Positions 19,797-31,700 of a DNA stretch of 64,000 nucleotides are shown piece after piece. The notes under the pieces are model-generated. The model searched no databases, was not told where the DNA came from, and was given only the letters and a program-made list of their open reading frames with translations. The position numbers and the translations under genes were made by a program. Position 1 is the stretch's first letter. Each line of letters begins with the position of its first letter. Source of the stretch: Patagioenas fasciata (lineage: Eukaryota; Chordata; Aves; Columbiformes; Columbidae); assembly GCF_037038585.1 (NCBI RefSeq), contig NC_092523.1, positions 997,001 to 1,061,000 of the forward strand. Direction: 5' to 3'.

Positions 19797-22700
19797 GTAC
19801 GGGCAGGGTCCCCGGGCACCGCTTTCCCTTTTCCCCACCGGGGCACTTCCCGGTTGCGCTCGCCCCCACCGGCCAGGTCTCCGCTCCTCGCCCCGTGGCC
19901 GGCTGGCAGCGGGATAGGGCGCGCTCTCCCCCGCCGCCGCTTCCAGCGCATCCCCGGCCGATCCTGGGCTCCGGCCGGCTCTGGGCTCCGGCTTCTCAGC
20001 TCCGCCGCCGCGGCGGCTTCCCCCGGCTCCGCTCCGCACAGCGAGCACCGGGCCCGGTTCCCGATCGCGCTCCGCCGTGGGGCTCCCGGGAGCGGGGCCG
20101 GGAGCGCAGCCCGGCTCGCCGTGCGTGCCCGCCCCGGTTTGCGGCCGAGGGCCGAGCGGGGCTCCGGAGAAACAGCCGCGGGGCCACGGAGCCCCCGGAC
20201 CGGCTGGGCACAGCCGGGGGGACGCGCGGGCAGCGGGAGAGGGGTGAAAACATCAGCTTTGGTTTTAAAGCGTTGTCGCAGGAAAGAAGCGTCACGGAGC
20301 GGCGGCGAGTTAGGGGCTTCTTTTTGCTTTTTTTTTTTCTTTTTTATTTTCCCGGTGTTTACGGTATCTCTCTCACGGTGCGGGGCTGGGGGGACGCGCG
20401 GGGTCGGCCCGGGCTCGGCGGGACTCGGAGCCGGCGCATCCCTTCCCGCCGCCCGCGCTCAGCCCACGGCCGGCCCGGGGCTCGCCGGGACCAGCCTGGC
20501 TTGTGCTGAACCCCCAAAGTTTTGGACTGCCTGGGCAGGGATGCGGCAGGGGAGCAGGTGCCGAGCGCTCCCCGGTTCCCGGGGCAGCGGTGCGGCTCCA
20601 TCCCAGGGATGCTCAATGTCCCCCGCCATCCTCCGCCGCTCCCCAAGCCGCAGCCCGGTGAAGCTCCGCGGCCGCTCGGTGAGCAGGGCCGAGGCCGCTC
20701 GGCCTTTGCTCGGCCTCATAGCCCGAGCGGGGACCGGAGCCGCGGCCTCGGCTCTGCCGTGTCCTCCCTCCCTCGTTGCTGCCCGGTGGCGGTGGGGCCT
20801 GAGCCGGGCACGGCTCGTTCGCCATGAGCAGGGCCTGGCACAGCACGGCTCGGCTCGGCTCGGGCATCCCGGCCTGCCCGCAGGCTCGGGAGCGGTTGGC
20901 GGCCGGCTTGCAAACAGCCCAGCCGCCCATCGAAGCCTCTTTCCCGGCTGTCGCGGTAGGTTCCTATCGCCGACAGTCCGGCTGCCGCAGCCCGAGCCCT
21001 TCCCCGTCGCCCCGGGCACCTCGGCGGGGGTGCGGGCAGCGCTCGGGAGCCGGGCCCAGGGTCTCGCTCGGGGTGTCCCCGTGTCCTCGGTGGTCGCCAA
21101 GGCCGAGCCCGGCTGCCGCAGACCCTGCCGAGGTCAGACCGGGGTCAGGCCTGTCCTCTCCCCGGGCTCGGCCTGCCCGGGGCTGCCCCGACGGGCCCGG
21201 GGCGGCGAGCGGACCGGGGCTCTGTCCCCAACCCCGGGCCAGGGTCCCCGCTTCTCCCGGCCCCGGGGACCATCGCCCCGGAGCGCCCGGTCTCACCATC
21301 TTGCTGCAGCCGCCACGGCGCGGACAAAATGGTGGCGGGGAGAAACACCGCAAATCAACGGGAACAGATCCGAAAGGAAGCGGGGGGACATGGCGGGGAC
21401 ACCCGGGCTGCGGGGACACCCGGGCTGCGCGGACACCCGGGCTGCGGGGACACGGACCCAGCGGCTCCCAGCCCTCCCCCGGCCGGGGTCCTGCTCCCGG
21501 GGAATGGCGTTCGGTGCCAAGCACCGGCCGGCACTAGGGCAGAGCCTCCAGGTTGATTTTTCCGCAAAGTGGGGTTTTACACATTTTTTCTTTATTTTTT
21601 AAAATATATTTTCAAATCTTTCCAGTTTCCGCCCAGGCGCGGGGTGAGCGGCAGCGGGGGCCGCACAGGGACCGCTCGCCCCCGCCTCGCTGGCCGCCCC
21701 CAACTCGTGTCCCCGCATCCGGGTGGGTATTTCCAGCCGTGCTCCACCATTTTTGGGTTCTCTCCGCAGCAGGGCACGGGGGGGTTGTGCCTTCCCGGGG
21801 CAAGGGCCGCATGAACCGCCCCCGTCTTCCCCTTCCAGCCCCAGCCCCACCGCAGCGCTCCGGCCCGGCCCCGCTGATCGCCCGCGGTGCCTTTGGTGGG
21901 GACGGGGCTCTCGGGGGAGCCTCCCCCGGGGCGGGAGCCCCTTGGGAAGCGGCGGGGTCCCCCTGCCCTGGGACGGCCGGGAGCGGAGCGGGGTTTCCCA
22001 GCCGGGTGCTCCCCCGGGGGCTCGGCCGGGCTCAGGCCACTTACCGGTACCGGGGACCAGGTGGGACGGAGCCTCCAGCCGCCGCGACGGGCCGGCTTTG
22101 CCCGCAGAGGTGGCCCCGGCCACCCGGCCGTCCCCGTCGCGTCGAGGCGGCCGCGCTGGCGGGTGCCCTTGGCCGCGGGCACGGCCGGGGGTGCAACCCG
22201 GCGGCGGATCGGTCCTTAGCGGGGATTAACGGGACAAAGAGTCGCAGCGGCGGCCGGGCCGGGCCGGGCCGGACCCGCTGCAGCGGGGGGGCTTCGGCCC
22301 CAGGGACGGCTGGAATTGGGGGGAGAAAGCAGATCCTGGGGTGCTCACCCCGCTTCCCGGTCCCCTGCGAGGGGCCGTGTCTGGGGGGTGAAGGTGGGAT
22401 GTGGGGAGCTCTGGAGGGACCTCAGTGCTGTTCGGGGTGCACTGAGAAGGTCTGTGGTTTCCTGTGCCCCCCAGGTGTACCCCGAGGTGCGTGTGCCACC
22501 ATGGGCTCACCAGCGCCTGGCATGGGGAGGGACGGGTGTATGCGTTTGGGGCTGTCAGAGCGCGTGTGCACCCCAGAAATGCCCTGGCAGCCATGTCGGT
22601 GCGGAAACCCCGTACACAGGGCTGCGCGTGGGGTGTCCCTGGGCGTGCGGGGGCATCGGTGTGTGCCGGGCTCTGCCGCGTGTGTTGTTGTGCAGGTTGT

Positions 22701-25700
22701 GTCTGCTGGGTGGTGTGGGGCTGGAAAACCGCTGTTCTCCAGCTCGGGGGGTCCGTACGCCAAGCTGCTGCCTGCTCGCCTTCCCTCCTGCTCCCTGGCC
22801 ATGTCTGCCTGACCTGCCTTGTCCTATTTAGCTGCTAAAGCAGAAGAGAGATTGACCCCTTTGGCATCAGATCTTTTTTGGGGTGTTTCAGTCCCAGCCC
22901 TGGTCCTGGATGAGCTGCCATCAGCTGTAGCCCAGTCCCCACAATCAGAACCTGTCACCAAGGCCCTGCTGGGTGCTGGAAAACCCTCGGGCAGGACCTG
23001 GTGGGTGTTGGAGTCTGGGATCCAGCGGCTGATGGGGGAAGCTCTTGGGAGGGGGTTCCTCAGGCAGGGTGGTGTTGTGCCTCTCCTGGCATGGGGGGGA
23101 TGGCTTTGGGCCCCCCAAAACTCCCATGGGCGGGCAGCGGGGCAGGTGTGTGCGTGCAATAGGGCTGGGCTGAGGGGCTTTACCCGAGCTGGCACCACGG
23201 GCTTTGCCCCCTTCCCATCCCTCGGGTGCCGTGCCCAGCCCGCTCCGCCGCCCCACGCCCCAGCTGCTGGGGGGAATAGCAATAACTGATGCCCACGGTT
23301 AGCTGTGCGGAGCGGCAGGGGCGGAGGGGCAGACGCTCGCAGCTGCGGCTGGGAAGCACCAGCGTCTCTGTTCGCCGCTCCTCGCTGGCAGCCCCGCTGC
23401 TGTTGTGGCGGGGGAACCGCGGTGTGGGCACGGGCGTGGGGACGTGGTGTGGGCATCATCCCCGCAAACGCTCCTTCCCTGGCAAAATGGTTCCCCGGCC
23501 GGCGTCCCCATCCCAGCAGCGATACCCTACCAGAGCTTCCTCCAGCCCTGTTCATTTCCCACAGCCCCGTGCCCACCCGTGGAGTTTGGGGGTGCGGATC
23601 AGAGCCCACCGGAGCCTCTCCCACCCTGGGTCCCCCTGTACCTCCCACAGTGCCGGCACAGGCTGGGACGGCACCTTTGCCATGTGCTGTAACGTAGTGC
23701 TGGGAAACCAGCTTTGGGAATTGGGGTTCCTCTCCCAGGTCTGTGCTTGTCCCCATGCCAGCTCTGCCACCCCATGCCAGCTCCATCACCCCTTCCCAGG
23801 CTGCTCCTCGCTATTTTCCCCCTTCTTCCTCCAGCAATTTTATTATCCTTTCATGCATAAATCAGGCAGAAAGGGAGAACAACCTTACCCAGCCAGGACT
23901 GCAGGGAACCTAGGGTTCCTCCGGCCCGGGGGCTGCTCGCCCAGTGTGGCTTGTGTGGCGGCTTTTATTGAACTCCTATGGCAGGTTCGTACCAGGAGCT
24001 CTGTGGCCAGGGCTCACCCACACTGGGCTCCCACTGGTGTTCCTGGTGCTTCAGGCACCCCACGGCGTGCAAGGGACAAACGTGGGAGCTAAACCCTCCG
24101 GATTTGGTCTCCCCACCTCAAGCCATGGGCAGTGCTAGGCCCGGCTTTGTAAAACCCGCTGGCCTGAGCAGCTCGGGGTGCCCGGCGCCTCCCAAACCTG
24201 GCCTTGAACAGGGAACTGCCCCAAAGCGCGAGCTGCTGCTCTCCGAGATGTTCCTGCAGCAACAATAACTCTGGGAAGAAGGGAGTTGTAACAGCGATAA
24301 CATTTTTGCAGTATTCCCAAGGAAGGATAGAAACCAGAAATAAGATATATTTTTAATTAAAAATCCGTTTACTTTGAACTCTTCCTCAGTTTGCACCGGC
24401 TTTTGCTTCTGGCTTTCGGGATCTATTATTTCTGTGCTTAAACACTCTGTTTTTTTATTACTATTTATCTCTTTAAAAAGAAAATAATCAATTTTTATGA
24501 AGACCTGTTCCCGTCTATGAACTTGCGGCGTTTGGGGACAGAGGGGCCAGCTGTGGGACGCTGCCTCTTTTAACCATGGCTTGTTATTCCTGCAATGAGC
24601 GCAGACGTTTCCATCAGCCGGATGGTGCAGCCGGTGTTTAATGCAGCTCCTCCTGCCCAGTGATGTCCCTTTTGCACTGGTGCCCCCACCCCGTTCCCTC
24701 CCCGTTTTCCCACCTCGGAGCTGTTTTTCTGACCCCCCTTCTCCCCGCAGATGCCAAAGGGACGATCCGGGAGATCGTGCTGCCCAAGGGGCTGGACCTG
24801 GACCGGCCCAAGCGCACCCGCACGTCCTTCACGGCGGAGCAGCTCTACCGCCTGGAGCTGGAGTTCCAGCGCTGCCAGTACGTGGTGGGCAGGGAGCGCA
24901 CGGAGCTAGCGCGCCAGCTCAACCTCTCTGAGACACAGGTAAGGCGCTTGCTGGCCCCTCCGCCGTGGGGACATCCCCGTGACACTGCGGCGAGGCCACG
25001 CGCAGCCCCGTGGGGACAAGTGTGATACCCAGAAAGTGGGGCTGGGGGTGGGCGAAAGCAGGCGCTGAGCTGAGCCCACGGTCCCAAACCCAATGTGGGG
25101 GTGCTGGCCGGTGTTTTGAGGGGAAGCCGGGGGGAGCGTGCGTGGTGCTGTGGACAGAGGGTTTCCAGCCCCCCTTTCTCTGGAGCCGAAGGAGCATTAG
25201 GGTTTATGTCAGGGTTTAGGGTTAGGTTAGGCTTACGGTAGGTTTAGGGTTAGAAGGGCTGAGTGACATCCCTGAGTGGGGTCTGTAGGGACCCCCCGGC
25301 CGCTGTGCTGCTCCCCCATGGGCAGCATCCCCGGGAGGGGCCGGCAGAGCGGGGAAAAGAGCAGGAGGGGGGTGTCAGTGGGGACCCCAGGAGGGTGTCA
25401 ATGGGGACCCCGGGAAGGTGTCAGCAGGGATCCCAGGAGGGTGTCAATGGGGACCCCAGGAGGGTGTCAGTGGGGACCCCAGGAGGGTGTCAGTGGGGAC
25501 CCAAGGTCCTGACAGCATCACCCACAGCGCAGGGTGGGCTCAAGGGGCCGGGCATTGCTGTGGGTGCTGCTGGGATGGGGCTGTGTGTGAGCTGGACCGA
25601 TCCCGCACCCGCCGCTCCCCCGTTCCGCACCCTCCCTGTGGTGGCAGTGCCCCTGGGGACTGTCCCTGCGGCCCCCGAGCTGTGACGAGGCCCGGGCACC

Positions 25701-28700
25701 TCGTCCCCGTCCCCCGCGGTCGGGTCCGTCCCAACCGGGGCTGTGCTGTCGGGAGGGATTTGGCCCGGTTCTGTCCAGTGGGGCTTGCGCGGGCCGGGGG
25801 AGCGGAGGTGGGAGAGCTGGCCTGGTGGTTGGAGCTGGTGTTGGCGTCTGCTGAGCCCAAAAGTGCATCTGCTCGGGTTGCGATGGTCTTGAAAATTTCT
25901 GCGGAAATAGTAGTAATAATAACATTAATGAAGAGCGCCATGCAGAACAGCACAGCTGGGAGCTGCAGGAGTGACTCTGCTAGCCCAGGTTGCCCCTTCT
26001 CCGGCCATTTTGGGGATAGCCACGTGGTTTTATCAAGTCAGATAGGAGATAACTGCAGGTTTTCCAAATGCCTTGCAGAACAAACCTGTCCCGCTGTCCG
26101 CGGCCAGGCCCCAGGCTCCCTCACCTGCTCTGGTTTTGGGGAGACCCTGTTGCTCCGTGGGGCTTCGGCGATCGCTGCGTCGGGGAGCAGAGCTACAAAA
26201 ATAGCAGCTCTTGCTCCTTTTGGTGGCAGAACGGGGTTTTTCAGTAAGGAGCAGGTTTCTGGCAGGATCCGTGCATGGAGGCGCTGGCACGGCTGTGCCG
26301 CAGCAAAGCACCCGGGGGGCTGCACAGGGTCCCCTGCCCAGGGTCCCCACCAAAGCCCTGGTGCCGGTGTCACCTCCGCGGAGCCAGGAGGGACACGGGT
26401 GGGCTCGGCCGTGCTGTGGTGGGCAGAGCCCTGGCACGGGCGGGCGGCTGTGCCGAGCGGGTACCGGCTGCCGCGGGGACCCTGCGGACCCCTGTCCCCT
26501 TATTTACCATCCGCTTGGTGCCTCGTTGCTGCCTTCATCTCTCTGCGAGAAAATTCACACCCTGTAGGCCACGGCTGTCTCTTCTCCTCTTCTCTCCTCC
26601 CTCCCGCATCCTCTTTTTCCCATCTCTCTCCTTCGCCTCTGTCTTTTCCAATCCCTTCCTCCGCTGTTCACAGCATTTCCTTCCCTGCAGCGAGCTCCTG
26701 CTTGGCCCTCCCCGGTTCCCACCACCTCCCGTCCCCCCCGGCCGCCGTGCCTGGGGACAGCGGTGCCAGGCTCGTCCCACCCCACTGCTCCATTCCCGGG
26801 GTGCAGGTCCCCTTGGGATGCGGTTTCAGGCTCTGCACGCTCCAGCATCACCTCCCGCCCCAGTTTCCCTGGTCGTTGCGGGACTGGGGTGAGCGCAGGG
26901 TTTTCCAAGGCCCCTTCAATGGGGAGGGTGTCACACAGAGCAGGGGACGTGGCCCAGAGATGGGACAGGTCACCACCAGCCACCCCTGTCCCTTGGGGCT
27001 CTGCCGCGTCCATCAGCTCAGGGACAAACCCAACGTTTGCAACAATCGGAGCGTTTTGGGTACTTCTGGGGGTTTTCCTCCTGCGTTACCCAGGATTCAG
27101 GGCGGTTCATGGTATAATTGTTCCATTTCACATTTCGTTGCCGTTTCCCCAACCAGCAGCATCTCGTGGCTCTTTCTCGGTTGACATTTGCGCCGTGCTG
27201 GTGGTTGGGATGCTGGGCGGATCCTTTCTGTCCCCTCATGGAATAATATCCTGGTTTCAGGGTTAGAAACCCCCCGCACTGGCTGCCCCCCACTTTGCTC
27301 TCGGCCGGGACCCCCAGGTACCACAGGACCTGGCACGGGGGACACGAGCAGAGCGGGGACACGGGGGAAGGAGCCACCGAGGAGGGATTTTTGTGCCTGT
27401 GAGTGTTCGGGGGGGGGAAGTGATTCATCTGGGCTCCTCCGCGAGGAGCGAGTGGTGCGAGCAGCGTGACGAGATAGGAAGAGACACGATGTCACCGCGG
27501 CTGGAGAGCTGCAGCCGAGCGGCCCCGTGAGTGGGGCCGCGGATCAGGCTGCGCCCCCGAGAAATCCCCACGGAGGAAAAAAGAGAAAAAAGCAGAAAAA
27601 GCACCTTTTTTAGCCACTTATTTTACTTCCCTGGCATCCGATCTGGCTTTTTGGCAGCGGTAAAGACACGTACCTGTTCTGCCGCGCTGGGAGCCGCTCG
27701 GGCTCCGGCGCAGTGCCATTTGTGCTTTTTCTAATTAACCCCTGGATATGGTTAGCCTTAAGTGAGTTTAATTAGCCCTGTAGAATGTTTCCATTAGCTC
27801 GTCAAGCAGCGGCCTGGAGATGTGGGCGCACCCGGCGCCGTGTCCCAGGTGAGCTCCATGTCCCTGCGCCGGCTCCCCCGGCAGCGCGGCCCAAAGCTTT
27901 GGGGAAAAAGTGCCCCTTTTTGGTGTCATTAAGGGATGGAAAACGGGCTGTGAGGCAGAAGGACCCCGGGGGGATGGCGGAGGGAGGATAATTCCCACAA
28001 ATCCCACGAGAGGAGGGAGATGCGGGATGGGCTGGCCAAGGGGATTTGCTTTCTGGGTCAGGAGTTCAATGCCAGGCTCAGGTTCAAGTGACCCGGGGTC
28101 TTTGCCAGCTCTTCCCACCCCATTAGAGCGAGGACAGAGAGGTGACACTCACGGTGAACAAGGGCTCCTTTTGAGGGCTGGGCACCCAGGAGGTCAGGAC
28201 AGGGCTGGTTGTTTCAGACCGTAGAATCACAGAATCATTTTGGTTGGAAAAGCCCCTCAAGCTCATGGAGTCCACCCGTAACCCACCCTGTCCCTGCCCC
28301 ATGTCCTGAGAACCTCCTGTCCGTCTGTCCAGCCCTCCAGGGCTGGTGACTCCAGCACTGCCCTGGGCAGCCTGTTCCAATGCCCCACAGCCCTTTGGGG
28401 AAGAAATTGTTCCCAGATCCAACCTCAACCTCCCCTGGGCAACTTGAGGCCGTTTCCTCTGCTCCTGGCGCTTGTTCCTGGGGAGCAGAGCCCGACCCCC
28501 CTGGCTCCAAGCTCCTTTCAGGCAGTTCAGAGATCAGAAGGTCTCCCCTCAGCTCCTGTTCTCCAGCTGAACCCCCCAGGTCCCTCAACCGCTCCATCAC
28601 ACTTGTGCTCCAGCCCCTCACCAGCTCCGTTCTCTTCTCTCCACTCACTAAAAAGAGCTTTTCTCCAAGAAACCTTTGTCGGAAATTGCTTTTCCAGACC

Positions 28701-31700
28701 ATGCAGAAAATCTAGATGTCATATCCAAGTAGTTTCTTTTCTGAGGAGGCATCCACCCACCTGCCCCTCCATCTGCCCGTCCATCCATCTGTGCATCCAT
28801 CCATCCATCCATGTGTCCATCCATCCATCCATGCATCCATCCATGCGTCCATCCATCCTTCCATCCATGCGTCCATCATGCTTTGCTGTGCATAGGAAAA
28901 CAGTCTCTCAGACGTTCTGTGGTCCCTGTTGCCTCCACGCAGCCGCTCTGGAGCCATGGCCGGTTTGTGCGGTGGGCGACCCCCTTCCCACCTCCCATGG
29001 GTGGTGCCCAGCAGGCAATGTCTTCTCCCTTCTGCTCGGGGGAGCTGCAGCTCCACATGCTCGGTGCCCCATTGGGGTCCCCCATCCTCATGCAGCCCAG
29101 TTTGAGGGGTGCTGCTCCCAACTGAGTGCCCCTGTCGGTCCCCTGGGCCACTTCTGGTGGAGCTTTAACTTTAACCTCATTGGTTCCTGCTGAACCAACC
29201 TGGTTGAATTAGGTTTTCCTGGGGTACTGGGTCTGATCCGTCTCCTTAAGGGACCTGGGGAGCTCTGGGGACATGGGGACAGCAGGAGATGGGGACAGAC
29301 AGGTAGCTGGGGAAGGGCATCTTGTCCAACCATGGTAGCTTGCTCCTGCTGCTCAAAACTTGGGTGGCAGTGAGGGACCTGCCGCTATGTTCAGGGCCTT
29401 CCCACGTCATCCTGTGTGATCCCGTATTTAATGACCCCAGATTGGACCCAGATGCTGAAGGTATCCATACAGCACTTAGAACCGTGGAACAGTTTGGACC
29501 AGAAGGGACCTTCAAAGGTCACCCTTGGCCTGGAAAGCTGGGGGTCCAGGCCCCGTGGTGGGAGGTGGCCAACTAGAGATGCCCAAGGTGACCTTGGAAG
29601 GAACCGAGCATCTCCGGTGGCTTCTGGGTCCCCTTCCCACGTGCCACTCGTGTCAGAACACACTTATGGAGTAAACCTGCTCACATGGACAAGCTAATCC
29701 TGTCCCTCCCCGTGGCGGGGGCACGTGGTGGGGTTTACCCGGCAGCCGGGGGGGCCTGGGCTGGTGGCAATAAATCTGCGTGAGAAGCGGGTCCTGGCGG
29801 CGGCAGGACCAGGCTGGCACCGCCCGGCCCGGCGCTCGCCCGCCCCCAAACTCGCTGCTTGGGGCACCTCCACAGTTCCCCAGGCTCAGGTTGGCACTGG
29901 GGCAAAATGGCGACTGGAAGTAGATGTGGAATAATTAATGACAGTTTTGGAGAAGTGTGTGGAAAATGGGAGGAAACACCATATCTGTGTGGGTACTTCC
30001 CACTGCATCCCGGAGCTGCGGGAGGGGACGTGACCATGGGGACACCGCTGTCCCCCCGCTGCCCAAACCAGGTGCCAATGGCTCTGCCGTAGGTGACACC
30101 GCCTGGGTGCTGGGGCCGTGTGGAGAACGTCCCTGTTGGGGATGTCCTATGGCAGCATTTCTGGCACCCCAATAAATGGGGGGATCACCTTCAGCCTTTG
30201 CCGCGGCTCCCAGCAGACAGGGGTTTGTCTCTGCGCGATTGCAGGGTGCTGGAGGGTGCTCCCTCCGGGACATCTGGCTCTGGAGCCACCAGGCTGGACG
30301 GTGGAGGACACGTCACCCCACCAGCCCCATCTCTCCCGGCTCCTTCGTCTCCTTTCCATTGGCAAAGGGAGATTCCCTGCTGTGGAGCAGCAGATATCCT
30401 GAATTCTGAGCAAAGGCAGAGGGTCAGCGGTGGGGCTGGGGGCTGCCTGGGGCCGGACACCTCGCCTGTCCCCAGGATGCTGGCTGGGCTGGAAGGGTGT
30501 CCCCAAGGGTGTCTGTGCTGGGCCGTGGCACAGGATTTGCGGTGGGTGGCCCAGCTGGGGTGGCCCCAGGCGCTGTTGGGGTGCAGAGGGGCTGAAGGAG
30601 ACCCCAAGGGCTGAGTCCATCCCCCTCAGCACCGTCTCCCCGTTCCTGCCACGGCTGGGAAAAGCCAGCTGGGCCGTGCAGCCGCCATCGCGCCGTTACG
30701 AAACCTCCGGCCGAGGCAGCTTTGGGCAGCGAGCCCGCCAGCTTACACAACACCGGGAACCGGGCCTGCGTCGAGCCCCCACCTGCCCGGCCCCGGCGGC
30801 TCTGCGGCCCACGGGACGGCGGGAGGAGGAGGAGGACGAAGGGTGTCAGGGTGCCGTGGGGAGATGGCGGAGCAGCCGGTCGGCTCCCACCGTCCCCCGT
30901 GCCGCGGCGGGTGTTCGCTGATGGCGGCGGGGAGCTAATCCTGGCGAGGAAAATGGCCTCGGCCAGGCTATGAATAGTCCGGCATGGCCGGCGTGCCGGG
31001 GGTGTGCGCAGCGTGGGACGTGTGACCGTGTGGGACGTGTGACCATGTGGGACGTGTGACCGTGTGGGATGTGTGACAGTGTGGGATGTGTGACGGCACC
31101 GGGTCAACCCTGGGGCACGGCTGCCAAATCATAAACACCATTGGAAACCGGTATCGTACCCCCAGCCCTGCCCGGGTGGGTGTTGGGGGTCAGGGCTCCT
31201 GCCTGGCGATGCCCATGGGTGCCCCTGCAGACAATGGGGACCCTCCTGGCCAGGGATGTCGAGGCGCTTGGGTGTTTTGGGGGCTGTGGGGACACTGGTG
31301 TGACGGAGCGTGTGTGCTGGTGCAGTTGGGGTTTAATGAACAGACGTGCTGTGCTGGGCTGGATAGAAATGGGGGTTTCGGGCTCCCGGGGGCAAACCGC
31401 GGTCACTCAGGAGCGACATCCCACCGCTGCTCAGCCGTGAGCCGGCAAAACGCTTTGGGTGGGTGCCAGGTGGTATGAAAATGAGCCGAGGAGAGGGAGG
31501 GCAGTGCCCGGTCCCCAGCTGGCCAGCGTGGCCATGTCCTGCCCTGGAGGGGACGGCTCGGGGCAACGTGCGCGGCTGAAGGAGCCGAGCAGGGCACAGC
31601 CAGGTGGTTACGGGACCGAAACGCTCGGCCAGCCCCCCGTGTCACCCAGTGTTGTGGGGCGGTGGGCTGTCCCTCCCCGGGGAGCTCAGCCTGCCGGTGA

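Larger units (their letters stand above)
17200..22350. promoter_or_regulatory. CpG-rich domain spanning VAX2 promoter, exon 1 and 5' intron 1
   Basis: Dense CpG over about 5 kb around the VAX2 start. Short AT-rich inserts such as 17925-17950 and 18605-18615 contain TAAT or TTAATT motifs. No TATA box is placed with confidence. A long CpG island is usual for developmental homeobox genes and fits Polycomb-type regulation, which is inference here. Confidence 0.65.

Noticed and set aside
19533-21602. Open reading frame of nearly 690 codons overlapping VAX2 exon 1
   Set aside because: It is out of frame with VAX2, runs through the exon 1 donor into intron, and owes its length to very high GC.
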